Source: Flavobacterium sp. Sd200 (GTDB lineage Bacteria > Bacteroidota > Bacteroidia > Flavobacteriales > Flavobacteriaceae). Taken from it: a stretch of 64,000 bases of DNA. The stretch spans positions 186,001 through 250,000 of the forward strand of contig NZ_WUMN01000005.1 of the NCBI RefSeq assembly GCF_009826935.1, read 5' to 3'. Of this stretch, positions 54,907 to 64,000 are shown piece by piece. The translations under genes and the position numbers were made by a program. Position 1 is the stretch's first letter. Each line of letters starts with the position of its first letter. The notes beneath the pieces were generated by a model. The model ran no database searches. It was given only the letters and a program-made list of their open reading frames with translations, and had not been told where the DNA came from.

Positions 54907-55578
54907 ATGAAAGATTATTACAAAATATTAAAAGTTCCGGCAAATGCTCCGCAGGAAGAAATTAAAAAGGCATACCGCCTGCTGGCATTAGAGCATCATC
55001 CTGACAAGAACAATGGCAACGAAGCAAGCGAAGAGCGTTTTAAAGAAATTGCCGAAGCTTACGTTATATTAGGCGATCATGCCAAACGAAATGCTTATGA
55101 CTACACCAAAAGCCTTAACAAAAACTATCGTAGCCAGCACACCGGGGCAAAGCAAACACCTGTTACCTACCTTATACTTTTTAAAAGAATTAAAGACAAG
55201 GTTTTAAATGCAAACTGTAGGGTAAACGAAGGTTCTTTATTTAAGATTATTGACGATTTACTGAGCGAGGAGAACATTATTTTTTTAATAACCTTTGGAG
55301 ATAATACTACAAATAATCTTATTACTGACGAGATACTGACGTGTAGTATATTTCTTGACAGCACAATGAAATCACACCTGTACAACAAACTTGAAAAACT
55401 TGCCAACGGCGACCCCCGTTTTGCAGAAAAGATAATTTTAATGGAGAAAAAAATAAGTTCCCTCTCTCCTATCGAACCCGATGCAGAAAGCGAACCTCTG
55501 AGCAAAGCTTCTATACTACTGTTTGCGTTGTTCCTTATCTTTTTTATAGCACTATGGTTTGTAGCAAATAAAAATTAA
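54907..55578 (+). CDS. J-domain protein with C-terminal membrane anchor
   Basis: The start at 54907 ([18 protein letters not shown]) is preferred over a GTG at 54898. The 223 residues begin with a complete J domain (1-65) with HPD at 31-33. A soluble middle domain of unknown fold and one C-terminal transmembrane helix (about 200-220; [16 protein letters not shown]) follow. There is no Gly/Phe-rich or zinc-finger region, so this is a class C J-protein that would recruit DnaK to the inner membrane. Confidence 0.85.
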   Translation: MKDYYKILKVPANAPQEEIKKAYRLLALEHHPDKNNGNEASEERFKEIAEAYVILGDHAKRNAYDYTKSLNKNYRSQHTGAKQTPVTYLILFKRIKDKVLNANCRVNEGSLFKIIDDLLSEENIIFLITFGDNTTNNLITDEILTCSIFLDSTMKSHLYNKLEKLANGDPRFAEKIILMEKKISSLSPIEPDAESEPLSKASILLFALFLIFFIALWFVANKN

Positions 55579-55708
55579 GATAAAACAAAAGGCAGTTTTG
55601 CGAATTTGCAATCTTTTACACACAAATTTCAATTATTAAGCAATTGTTTGGACTTACTTAAACCATTAATAGCTATGGGAGTCATAGAATATAATTAAAA
55701 TATTTTCT

Positions 55709-56902
55709 ATGGCATCATCAAACCAACTGTGGCACCGCCGCAAATTTGTGTCTACTTTAGCAGGTGTAGGTTCTTTAATAGCATTAAATCCGTCGTTAGG
55801 CTGGTTAGCCGAAAATTTTGACCCAAGAACTGCAGCACTCGCGGCTAAAATTATGGGCATAGACACACATAACCATATCGATGTGCCTCTTATTGCTTCA
55901 GAACTTCCAGGGCCTGATTTAAGCCTTTCGGATGACCTTAAAAAATCCGGACTATCAGCCATCTGTATGACCTTCGCGGTAGATTATAAACAACCGCTTG
56001 CACCGGGGGAATCGTACACCCGATTTATTACAGGACTTGACTCAATGGACACGGTACTTAAAAAGAATAGTATTGAACGTGCCCTAAACCTGACCGACCT
56101 TACAAAAGCTTATAAAGCGCAAAAGCCAATAGTAATACAATCTGTAGAGGGATGCCACTTTCTTGAAGGCGACGCAAAACGAATGGAAGAGGCCTATAAA
56201 CGCGGACTGAGGGTTATTGGGCTGCTGCATGATAATGATGCGTTAGTGCCCTTAGGAGATGTATATACAAACACACCACAGTTTGGCGGACTGACACAAC
56301 TGGGTATTGATGCCATAAAAGAATGCGAACGTTTGGGCATTTTAATAGACTTAGCACACGGAAGCAACGAAATGGTTAACAAGGCTCTTAAAATCACATC
56401 TAAGCCTGTAATTATTTCGCACACGGGACTTGACACCCAGTTAGGTCAAAACCCAACAATGGCAAAGATGATGAGACCAAGACTCATTAGCAAAGAGCAG
56501 GCAAAAATAGTAGCCGATGCTGGCGGAATAATAGGCGTTTGGACACATTTAGCAAACTCTCCCGGTGAATACGCACAAAACGTCCGTGCAATGGTTGATG
56601 TTGTTGGCATAGACCATGTGTGCATTGGTACAGATACTAAGCTTACACCTGCATACCGTTCGCCAGGCCAACAATGGGGCAAGCCAAAAGACAAGGAAGG
56701 TAATGAACCTAAAGACAGTAATAAAAAAAGTACAAACCGTCCGGGCGAGCGTACTAATTATGCCTGGGAAGATCAAAAAACAGGATTTTACTATGCTGTA
56801 ACGGATGCTATGTTAAAAAATGGATTTACGGAAAATGAAATATCTAAAATAGGTGCAGAAAACTTTTGCCGCGTATTTGATGCCGCAACAAAGCACGGAT
56901 AG
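55709..56902 (+). CDS. Tat-exported membrane dipeptidase (peptidase M19)
   Basis: The 397 residues start with a twin-arginine signal (HRRKFVSTLAGVGSL), so export is folded through Tat. The M19 metal ligands are visible: DTHNHID, Glu in SVEGCHFLEGD, LAHGS and ISHTG, with GTDTKL near the active site. It would hydrolyse dipeptides, including possibly D-amino acid containing ones, in the periplasm. It stands alone and is followed by a strong terminator. Confidence 0.88.
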   Translation: MASSNQLWHRRKFVSTLAGVGSLIALNPSLGWLAENFDPRTAALAAKIMGIDTHNHIDVPLIASELPGPDLSLSDDLKKSGLSAICMTFAVDYKQPLAPGESYTRFITGLDSMDTVLKKNSIERALNLTDLTKAYKAQKPIVIQSVEGCHFLEGDAKRMEEAYKRGLRVIGLLHDNDALVPLGDVYTNTPQFGGLTQLGIDAIKECERLGILIDLAHGSNEMVNKALKITSKPVIISHTGLDTQLGQNPTMAKMMRPRLISKEQAKIVADAGGIIGVWTHLANSPGEYAQNVRAMVDVVGIDHVCIGTDTKLTPAYRSPGQQWGKPKDKEGNEPKDSNKKSTNRPGERTNYAWEDQKTGFYYAVTDAMLKNGFTENEISKIGAENFCRVFDAATKHG

Positions 56903-56928
56903 ATTTGCCTCTCCATTAACTTAAATTC

Positions 56929-56977
56929 AAGTGTTATTTCTGAGAATATATAATCAGAAATAACACTTTCTGTTTTT
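56929..56977 (+). terminator. Terminator after the M19 dipeptidase gene
   Basis: A perfect 15-bp stem (56929-56943 with 56954-56968) encloses a 10-nt loop and is followed by a T-rich stretch to 56977. Confidence 0.75.
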
Positions 56978-57084
56978 ACAACTTATATTCCTCAAAACAG
57001 ATACTAGAGAAGGCAATTGCAAAGTTTACTTTTCAACACAGTACTTTGATTTGCAACTGTTAAAACAATAAAAAAGACATTGTG

Positions 57085-57144
57085 CTGTTATATGCTTTAA
57101 CAGAGTTAACAGCTTATTAACGCTTCATTTAAAAGGATTAACAG
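57085..57144. repeat. TAACAG motif cluster upstream of the symporter unit
   Basis: TTAACAG occurs at 57097-57103, 57106-57112 and 57138-57144, and the inverted CTGTTA at 57085-57090. The cluster lies 119-178 bp upstream of the 33-residue peptide start. It could be an operator. The remainder of the gap 56978-57262 is AT-rich with no gene. Confidence 0.35.
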
Positions 57145-57262
57145 CATGAAATTAAAATTTTTAACGCCTTTGGTATAAATTACGTTGTGTTTATTTAGTA
57201 CTATTGTGTAACAAAAGTTTCATTAAAAAGTCTTATTTATAAAATGAGAGACTAAAAACGGT

Positions 57263-57364
57263 ATGAACAACACTACTATCTGGAAAAAAAGCTATACACT
57301 CGTGCTGTTGCTTAACATTATATACATAGCATTGTTTTATTTTATAATGCAAATTTACGCATAG
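57263..57364 (+). CDS. 33-residue membrane peptide, candidate symporter accessory subunit
   Basis: This short frame begins ATG at 57263 and ends TAG at 57362-57364, one base before the symporter ATG at 57366. It encodes MNNTTIWKKSYTLVLL, then a single helix of about 20 hydrophobic residues ending MQIYA. Small single- or double-helix proteins are known to precede sodium:solute symporter genes in other bacteria (YhdT with PanF, DUF485 with ActP). Here the position, size and membrane helix fit that pattern, though this exact sequence was not recognised. Confidence 0.65.
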   Translation: MNNTTIWKKSYTLVLLLNIIYIALFYFIMQIYA

Positions 57365-57365
57365 C

Positions 57366-59072
57366 ATGCAGTTAATAGACTGGATAATACTTTGCTCTAC
57401 ACTTATATTTATTGTTGCCTATGGCGCACTGAAAACCCGTGGCAGCAAAAATGTTGAAGAATACATACTGGGCAGTAACGAAACACCATGGTGGACAGTC
57501 GGCCTATCTGTAATGGCCACACAGGCAAGTGCCATTACTTTTTTATCTACACCGGGACAGGCCTATCATGACGGTATGGGGTTTGTGCAGTTTTATTTTG
57601 GGTTGCCACTGGCCATGATCGTCATCTGCATAACTTTTATACCTATCTATCATAAATTAAAGGTTTTTACTGCATACGAATTTTTAGAACAGCGTTTTGA
57701 TGTTAAAACCAGAACTCTTGCTTCTATAATATTTATGATACAGCGCGGCCTGGGCACAGGCCTTACGATCTATGCACCTGCAATTATACTATCGTCTCTA
57801 TTAGGCTGGAACCTGAACATAATGAACCTTGTGATAGGTTTAATGGTTATTATATATACAGTATCGGGTGGTACGCGTGCCGTAAATGTTACACATAAAC
57901 AGCAAATGTTTGTGATAATGGCCGGAATGATCATTACCTTTTTTATCATTTTAAATTACCTGCCGGAAGAGCTTAACCTTAACAACGCCCTCCATATTGC
58001 CGGTGCAAACGATAAACTTAATGTGCTTGATTTTTCATTTAATCCGGATGAAAGATATACGGTATGGTCAGGAATTGCAGGAGGTTTCTTTTTAGCATTA
58101 GCTTATTTTGGTACCGATCAAAGCCAGGTTCAACGATATCTATCGGGCAAATCAGTTCGCGAGAGCCAAATGGGTTTAATAATGAACGGGCTTTTAAAAG
58201 TACCCATGCAGTTCTTTATACTGCTTATTGGAGTAATGGTGTTTGTATTTTTCCAGTTTCACCATGCGCCATTGCACTTCAATCCAAACAATACACAAAT
58301 AGTTAATAACTCAAAATATAAAGACGAGTATAAAAATCTTGAAAAACAACTGCATGAGCTTGCTGCCGATAAACAGGAAATAAGCATGTTGTATGTAAGC
58401 CAGCTCAATCAGGATTATGATAATAAAGAGCTTCATAACCGCATGATAGCCCTTAACAACAGAGAAAAAGACCTAAGAGACCAGGCGAAGGACATTATTA
58501 ATACTATTGATAAGAGTGCTGAGACAAATGATAAAGACTATGTATTTTTATACTTTATACTCAACTTTTTACCTAAGGGAATGATAGGCCTGCTGCTTGC
58601 GGTCATAATTTCAGCAGCCATGTCTTCGTCGGCATCAGGGTTAAATGCACTTGCTTCGACAACCGCAATAGATATTTATAAACGTTTTGTAAAAGGAGAG
58701 AAATCAGAAAAACACTTTGTTAATGTTACCCAGATCTTTACATTGTTTTGGGGCGTTGTAGCAATACTCTTTGCATGCGTAGGTACATTGTTTGAAAACC
58801 TTATACAATTGGTAAACATTGTTGGCTCTATCTTCTATGGTACTGTTTTAGGTATATTTTTAGTGGCATTTTATATAAAATACATAAAGGCCGAAGCAAT
58901 ATTTTGGGGAGCCCTTATATGCCAAATAGCTGTTATATATATATGGTATATAGAAGCCGTAAGCTTTTTATGGCTAAATGTTATTGGTGCATCTTTAGCA
59001 ATTGTACTTTCTTATCTGCTTCAATTATTGTTCTTTAACAATAAAAAAATGCCCGATATAGAGGAAGCATAA
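57366..59072 (+). CDS. Sodium:solute symporter (SSS family)
   Basis: The 568 residues form about 13 predicted membrane helices in the LeuT-like SSS fold. The N-terminal YILGSNETPWWTVGLSVMAT and the later YFGTDQSQVQRYLSGKS match the SSS signature regions; a long polar, coiled-coil-like loop (about 310-390) interrupts the C-terminal half. It co-transports sodium with an unidentified sugar, sialic acid or nutrient. A 33-residue peptide precedes it by one base. The upstream dipeptidase is probably a separate transcript. Confidence 0.9.
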   Translation: MQLIDWIILCSTLIFIVAYGALKTRGSKNVEEYILGSNETPWWTVGLSVMATQASAITFLSTPGQAYHDGMGFVQFYFGLPLAMIVICITFIPIYHKLKVFTAYEFLEQRFDVKTRTLASIIFMIQRGLGTGLTIYAPAIILSSLLGWNLNIMNLVIGLMVIIYTVSGGTRAVNVTHKQQMFVIMAGMIITFFIILNYLPEELNLNNALHIAGANDKLNVLDFSFNPDERYTVWSGIAGGFFLALAYFGTDQSQVQRYLSGKSVRESQMGLIMNGLLKVPMQFFILLIGVMVFVFFQFHHAPLHFNPNNTQIVNNSKYKDEYKNLEKQLHELAADKQEISMLYVSQLNQDYDNKELHNRMIALNNREKDLRDQAKDIINTIDKSAETNDKDYVFLYFILNFLPKGMIGLLLAVIISAAMSSSASGLNALASTTAIDIYKRFVKGEKSEKHFVNVTQIFTLFWGVVAILFACVGTLFENLIQLVNIVGSIFYGTVLGIFLVAFYIKYIKAEAIFWGALICQIAVIYIWYIEAVSFLWLNVIGASLAIVLSYLLQLLFFNNKKMPDIEEA

Positions 59073-59109
59073 AGTTACAATCACTTAAATAAGTAACTAT
59101 ATTTTTTGT
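59073..59109 (+). terminator. Weak terminator after the symporter gene
   Basis: A 6-bp stem (AGTTAC 59073-59078 with GTAACT 59093-59098) and a 14-nt loop are followed by ATATTTTTTG. Low stability makes it tentative. Confidence 0.4.
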
Positions 59110-59431
59110 TAAATACAAAACATACATAGATGTGTTTTGTGATATTTTTGTAGATTAATTTTAACACTTTAGTGGTTTAAATCATTTTTTAACAAAAAAT
59201 TAATCTAAAAAACGGCTTTTTCATACAAATCAGCAATAAAAAAACAATATAGAATCAGTGGGATAAACGAGTTTTAGTAAAAAATTGGTAGTATCTTACC
59301 TATATCTTCCCCTCTGAATAGAAGATACCTTAATAAAATCTTCTATAAATCAATTTTTGCTAAATATTTAAGCATAATACAATTCAGTAATTAATATTTG
59401 TACCTTAGGAAAACAAATATTAATTCTTTTT
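59110..59431 (+). other. Leader region of the second giant T9SS gene
   Basis: No gene lies here. It contains a 7-bp hairpin (59303-59309 with 59321-59327), whose 3' arm can alternatively pair with GTATCTT at 59291-59297. An AGTGGTTTAAA sequence near 59171 resembles one end of the MITE-like element. No consensus promoter was clear; AATATTTG near 59393 is one base off. Confidence 0.35.
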
Positions 59432-62400
59432 ATGAAAAAAAACTACAACTTGTCATTAAAAAGGTCTTTAAGCTTTTTAAGGCCACCGGAAGGCAATAGC
59501 TGGGCTATTGATTTTCCAGATGTTTTGAAAATGAGCTGTATGCTCTTTACTACCATCATGTGTTTGTTTACTACAACTAAAACATTCGCCCAAGATGGAG
59601 ACACTTGCGAAACTGCCATAAATTTGGCAACACTTACAAGCCCTTACAGTAGCACTACTGTTGGAGCTAACGACGATTACAGCATATTATGTGCTAACGG
59701 CAATACCTCTCCTGATTTGTTCTTTTACATTGAAGTACCGAATGGCTATACCTTAGTTATTGGACAAACAGAAAATGGTTACGACTCTGAAAACTATGTT
59801 GGCTATGGCACTGCGTGTCCGGGTCAAAACCAAATTGCCTGTTATGACGACCCGGATGTACAAAACGTAACCTGGGAAAACACTACAGGAAGCACTCAAA
59901 CAGTATATTGGGTACAGGACGGATGGAATACTGCAGCAAATGAAGGTACTTTTACACTTGCCTGGACTCTTACTGCACCACCTCCATGTAATATCCCACG
60001 TTCAGTGACTGCTGCATTTACAACATTAACATCGGCAAATATTAGCTGGGAAGTGCCAGTAACAGGTACACCTACCGGATATGAGTATGCTCTTACAACA
60101 TCTCCAACACCACCTGAAAGCGGTACTACTACTACAGCATTATCAGTAACGGGTGTTGCTACAACTGCCAATGCTTACAACTATGTGCATGTGCGCACAA
60201 ACTGTGGGCCTGACGGATATAGCGAATGGGTAACTTACAGGTTCTACTCGGGACATTGTATACCTAACTCTCTTTACACTGGCTATAATATACTTAGCTT
60301 TATTACTACAGTAGGTTTTTCTAACATAGCAAATACTACAGCTCAAACGGCTTTTTATGCTAACAATTATGACGGAATGACTGTTAGCCAGGCATCAGGC
60401 GGAAGCTTTGACTTCTCTGCTGTTGTACCCGGTTATACAGGCATTGATATTTGGGTAGACTGGAATAACGACCTTGATTTTGACGATGAAGGCGAGCATG
60501 TAATTGACAACAACAATTATGGTTTTGCTAACACTACATACACAGGAACAATAAACGTACCCCAAGGCATTGCATTGGGCAGTTACAGAATGAGGGTTCG
60601 CTCACACTACTATTACTATGCTGATAACGGCCCTTGTATGGAATACACTTATGGTGCCGCTCAGGATTACAGAATTTTAATTACTACACCTCCTAGCTGT
60701 TATACACCTATAAACTTATTAGGTGTAGGCGTAGCATCTGGCGTTGCAAACCTTAGCTGGGCTGCACAGGATCTTGGTACAACACCTGTAGGATATGAAT
60801 ATTTTGTATCTACATCTACAACTTCTCCTGAATCAGGAACACCTACAACAGAAACTTCTATAGAAGGATATACTCCTATTGTAGACAACGAATGGTATTA
60901 CCTGCATGTAAGGGCAAACTGCGGCAGTGGCAGCTATAGCGAATGGGTGGTTTCTCAGCCGTTCAGATACCTTCAGGGAGATACCTGCGAAAGTGCAATA
61001 GACCTTGCAACACTTACAAGCCCATACAGCTATACTACTGTAGGAGCAACGGCCGATTACAGCATTGCCTGTGCAAATGGCAACACCGCACCGGATCTTT
61101 TCTATTATATTGAGGTACCACACGGCTACACCTTAACCATAGGCCAAACAGATAACGATTATGACTCTGAAACGTATGTAGCTTATGGTGGTGCATGTCC
61201 TGGTGAAACAGTAATTGCATGTTATGACGACCCGGATATACAAACACATGTTTGGGAAAACACTACAGGAAGTACACAAACCGTTTATTGGGTACAGGAC
61301 GGATGGAACACAGAAGCAAACGTTGGTAACTTTACTTTAGAGTGGAGCTTGATTGCGCCTCCTGCATGTAATATTCCAAGGGATGTTGTAGGTACTATGA
61401 CTTCTCTTACAACTGCAGACATTAGCTGGGCTGTGCCAAACACAGGTACACCAACAGGTTATGAATATGCCGTTACATCATCTGAAACACCACCGGCAAC
61501 TGGTACAGCTACAACTGAATTATCTGCAAGTGGCGTTACAACAGTTGCAAACGCTTACAACTATGTACACGTTCGTACTAACTGTGGCCCTGACGGGTAC
61601 AGCGAATGGGTAACTTACAGATTCTACTCTGGCCACTGTATACCAAATTCAAACTGGACAGGCTACAACATTCAAAGTTTTAGCACTACAGTAGGTTTCT
61701 CTAATATTTCAAACACAACAGCACAAACTGCTTTCTACACAAACAACTACGACTCTATGACCGTAAGCCAGGAGCCGGGAGGTAGTTTTACCTACTCTGT
61801 TGCTGTACCGGGATGGACAAATCTTGAAATATGGGTAGACTGGAATAACGACCTTGATTTTGACGATGAGGGCGAACTTATGGCAAGCCACACTGCATAT
61901 GGTTTTGGTAATACTGTTTATACAGGTAACCTTACTATACCTGGAGCAACAGCCGAAGGTGACTACAGAATGAGGGTTCGTTCACGCTACTATTACTATG
62001 CTGCAAGCCCTTGTAACGTTTACGAATATGGAGCAGCACAGGATTATAAATTATCTGTTACTGCACCGCCATCATGTTATACTCCAATAAACCTTTTAGG
62101 TGTAGCCGTAGCATCTGGCACAGCTAACCTTAGCTGGGAATCACAAGCGCTTGGCACTACTCCTGTAGGATATGAATATTTTGTATCTACATCTACAACT
62201 TCTCCTGAATCAGGAACTCCTATTACAGGAACATCTGTAGAAGGATATACTCCAATTACAGATAACACATGGTATTACCTTCATGTAAGGGTTAATTGTG
62301 GTGATGGAGACTACAGCCAATGGGCTATATCTGCTCCATTCAGATATTTACAGGGAGATACTTGCGACAGCGCTATAGACCTTGCAACGCTTACAAGCCC

Positions 62401-63970
62401 ATATACTTACAGCACTGTAGGAGCAAGTAACGATACAAACCTACCTTGTAACACTAATACTGCCCCTGATTTGTTCTATTACATAGAAGTACCTAATGGT
62501 TATACATTAACTATCGGGCAAACTACTAATAACTATGACTCTACAAACTATATAGGTTATGGTGGAGCGTGTCCGGGAGAAACATCAATAGCATGTTGGG
62601 ATGATGTTGACGAACAAACACACTCTTGGGAAAACCTTACCGGAAGCACACAAATTGTACACTGGGTTCAGGATGGTTTTGGAACAAGCACTGGTGGCAG
62701 CTTTACTTTAGAGTGGACATTAATTCCACCTGTAACATGTGATGTTCCAAGAGAACTTGATGTAAACCTTACATCGCTTACAAGTGCAGATATTAGCTGG
62801 ATAGTGCCTAACACAGGATCTCCTGTTGGATATGAATATGCTATTACAACATCGGCAACTGCTCCTGCAAGCGGAACTTATACTACAGGTTTAAGTGCTA
62901 CAGGTGTAGAAGTAACTCCAAACGTTGCAAGCTACCTTCATGTACGTTCTATTTGTAGCGAGGAAGACGGCAACAGTGTTTGGGTTACTTATGAGTTCTT
63001 TAGCGGCTACTGCCCTGCCGGCAATACAAACGCTACGAACCGCTACATAAGCAGTGTTACATCAACTTTGGGTGAAACCAACTTTGCCAGCACTTCTACA
63101 TTTACTGCCGGTGGATATGCTGATTACACATCAGAATATGCAGTATCTACTTATGCCGGTGGTTCATTTGCCCTTACTGCAACACACCCTTCGGGAACCT
63201 ATGCATACTGCGTATGGATCGATTGGAATGGTAACTTTGACTTTACCGATGCAGGTGAAAGACCTATTGCAACTCAATATGTTAACTCTCCGGCAGAATT
63301 AGGAACTATAACAGTGCCACTTGGAACTCCTGTAGGCACTTACAGAATGAGGATTAGAAACTCATTTAATACAGCACCAATACCGGTATGTGGTAACTTA
63401 GGTGATGGCGAAACAGAAGATTACATTATCAATGTAGTTGAAACACCTACTTGTTTTGCTCCTTATGGTGTAGAAATACTACCTCAGGATGAAACTATTG
63501 CAAACCTTAGCTGGGGTGCACCTATGTTAGGAAATCCACCTACTGGATATGAGTATGTGCTTTCATCATCTGCTACGCTTCCAACAGAGCCGGGTACAAT
63601 AACATCATCTACCTATATTTTTGATGTACCTTTTAACCCTGCTACAGACACTTACCTATTTGTTCGCAGTATATGTGGTGAAAACGAATACAGCAACTGG
63701 GCAAGTAACGTTGTGATGGGTAATGGTAATAACGAGTTTAACGCCAACAACGTTATGGTATATCAGGAAGGTAAATCTATCAGTATTACAGCAGGTACAA
63801 CACTTATAAAAGATGTAACTGTATTTGATATTCGTGGAAGAAAACTTTACTCTGAGAAAGATATTAACGCAACTCAGGCTGACATTAGCAACCTGCAGGT
63901 ACAGCAACAGGTACTTATACTTGAAATTAATACCGAAAAAGGTAAAGTAAGTAAAAGGATAGTTTACTAA
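59432..63970 (+). CDS. Giant modular T9SS-secreted protein with triplicated supermodule
   Basis: The 1512 residues share the extended N-terminus (MKKNYN, polar region, then the signal helix at about 33-53) with the 1725-residue protein. The body is three copies of one supermodule: PPC-like domain, FN3, GEVED (WVDWNNDLDFDDEGE in copies 1 and 2; WIDWNGNFDFTDAGE in copy 3) and FN3. They begin at residues 56, 516 and 975, at spacings of 460 and 459 codons. The C-terminus (VFDIRGRKLY, later NTEKGKVSKRIVY) is the same type of T9SS signal as in the other giant protein. A surface or released binding protein is likely; no catalytic residues were seen. Confidence 0.88.
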   Translation: MKKNYNLSLKRSLSFLRPPEGNSWAIDFPDVLKMSCMLFTTIMCLFTTTKTFAQDGDTCETAINLATLTSPYSSTTVGANDDYSILCANGNTSPDLFFYIEVPNGYTLVIGQTENGYDSENYVGYGTACPGQNQIACYDDPDVQNVTWENTTGSTQTVYWVQDGWNTAANEGTFTLAWTLTAPPPCNIPRSVTAAFTTLTSANISWEVPVTGTPTGYEYALTTSPTPPESGTTTTALSVTGVATTANAYNYVHVRTNCGPDGYSEWVTYRFYSGHCIPNSLYTGYNILSFITTVGFSNIANTTAQTAFYANNYDGMTVSQASGGSFDFSAVVPGYTGIDIWVDWNNDLDFDDEGEHVIDNNNYGFANTTYTGTINVPQGIALGSYRMRVRSHYYYYADNGPCMEYTYGAAQDYRILITTPPSCYTPINLLGVGVASGVANLSWAAQDLGTTPVGYEYFVSTSTTSPESGTPTTETSIEGYTPIVDNEWYYLHVRANCGSGSYSEWVVSQPFRYLQGDTCESAIDLATLTSPYSYTTVGATADYSIACANGNTAPDLFYYIEVPHGYTLTIGQTDNDYDSETYVAYGGACPGETVIACYDDPDIQTHVWENTTGSTQTVYWVQDGWNTEANVGNFTLEWSLIAPPACNIPRDVVGTMTSLTTADISWAVPNTGTPTGYEYAVTSSETPPATGTATTELSASGVTTVANAYNYVHVRTNCGPDGYSEWVTYRFYSGHCIPNSNWTGYNIQSFSTTVGFSNISNTTAQTAFYTNNYDSMTVSQEPGGSFTYSVAVPGWTNLEIWVDWNNDLDFDDEGELMASHTAYGFGNTVYTGNLTIPGATAEGDYRMRVRSRYYYYAASPCNVYEYGAAQDYKLSVTAPPSCYTPINLLGVAVASGTANLSWESQALGTTPVGYEYFVSTSTTSPESGTPITGTSVEGYTPITDNTWYYLHVRVNCGDGDYSQWAISAPFRYLQGDTCDSAIDLATLTSPYTYSTVGASNDTNLPCNTNTAPDLFYYIEVPNGYTLTIGQTTNNYDSTNYIGYGGACPGETSIACWDDVDEQTHSWENLTGSTQIVHWVQDGFGTSTGGSFTLEWTLIPPVTCDVPRELDVNLTSLTSADISWIVPNTGSPVGYEYAITTSATAPASGTYTTGLSATGVEVTPNVASYLHVRSICSEEDGNSVWVTYEFFSGYCPAGNTNATNRYISSVTSTLGETNFASTSTFTAGGYADYTSEYAVSTYAGGSFALTATHPSGTYAYCVWIDWNGNFDFTDAGERPIATQYVNSPAELGTITVPLGTPVGTYRMRIRNSFNTAPIPVCGNLGDGETEDYIINVVETPTCFAPYGVEILPQDETIANLSWGAPMLGNPPTGYEYVLSSSATLPTEPGTITSSTYIFDVPFNPATDTYLFVRSICGENEYSNWASNVVMGNGNNEFNANNVMVYQEGKSISITAGTTLIKDVTVFDIRGRKLYSEKDINATQADISNLQVQQQVLILEINTEKGKVSKRIVY
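59597..63710 (+). repeat. Triplicated ~1.38-kb supermodule within the giant gene
   Basis: Supermodule starts at 59597, 60977 and 62354 are 1380 and 1377 bp apart. Copies 1 and 2 are nearly identical at the nucleotide level over long stretches (for example TGGGTAGACTGGAATAACGA in both). Copy 3 has diverged in its GEVED domain. The result is an in-frame triplication. Confidence 0.8.
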
Positions 63971-64000
63971 ACCGTAAACTGTTCTATAATTTTAGAATCC

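Noticed and set aside
59597..63710. Regular repeats considered as a CRISPR array
   Set aside because: The repeats are kilobase-sized, in-frame protein domains with no spacer pattern, and no cas genes are present.

Overview
The window looks like chromosome from a low-GC member of the Bacteroidota, most likely Flavobacterium or a close relative in the Flavobacteriaceae. The evidence is type IX secretion (T9SS) C-terminal sorting domains on six secreted proteins, SusC-like/TonB receptor architecture with a DUF4249 lipoprotein, promoters of the TAnnTTTG (-7) type, few recognisable Shine-Dalgarno sequences, LytTR-type two-component regulation and a YfhO membrane protein. No rRNA, tRNA, CRISPR array, phage or intact insertion sequence was seen.

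Layout. 1-4.3 kb: the 3' part of an ABC-permease/M1-peptidase fusion and a secreted metallophosphoesterase. 4.5-8.6 kb (minus): glycosyltransferase, YfhO and a small membrane protein. 8.8-13.3 kb: a light-sensing operon (stand-alone receiver, heme oxygenase, bacteriophytochrome kinase, Crp/Fnr-like regulator), then a DinB-fold protein. 13.4-17.1 kb (minus): a T9SS-secreted FN3 protein, then a lipoprotein/membrane protein/PhnP-like hydrolase operon. 17.1-19.5 kb: a conserved protein of unknown function and MTA/SAH nucleosidase. 19.5-24.5 kb: a LytTR regulator and sensor kinase divergent from a TonB receptor plus DUF4249 lipoprotein, with a direct repeat between them. 24.6-26.6 kb: thiamine pyrophosphokinase, an FN3-type lipoprotein and a small membrane protein. 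27.2-32.4 kb: a 1725-residue modular T9SS protein. 32.5-37.3 kb: an M48-like peptidase, a DUF2007-like protein, an unknown secreted protein, RmuC and an acyl-CoA thioesterase. 37.3-45.7 kb: two diheme cytochrome c lipoproteins followed by three tandem FG-GAP/UnbV T9SS proteins. 45.7-47.9 kb: an accessory-looking segment with a MITE-like element, another T9SS protein and a coding remnant. 48-55.6 kb: an alpha-oxoamine synthase, a TM2/DUF2752/DUF4870/RdgB operon, a DEAD-box helicase, a carboxypeptidase-regulatory-domain protein, TrmH and a J-domain membrane protein. 55.7-59.1 kb: a Tat-exported M19 dipeptidase and a sodium:solute symporter preceded by an unlisted 33-residue membrane peptide. 59.4-64 kb: a second giant modular T9SS protein made of a triplicated 1.38-kb supermodule.

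How the parts work together. The bacteriophytochrome operon supplies its own biliverdin through the heme oxygenase and has a partner receiver. The LytTR pair probably controls the divergent TonB receptor. The cytochrome/FG-GAP block is the best candidate for an undescribed cell-surface system: two lipoprotein cytochromes and three calcium-loop beta-propeller proteins with UnbV domains read in one direction with 4-27 bp gaps from the second cytochrome onward. The three propeller genes show a mosaic similarity pattern suggesting gene conversion. The two giant proteins share an unusual extended N-terminus, the same module set and the same kind of C-terminal signal, so they are paralogues built by module shuffling.
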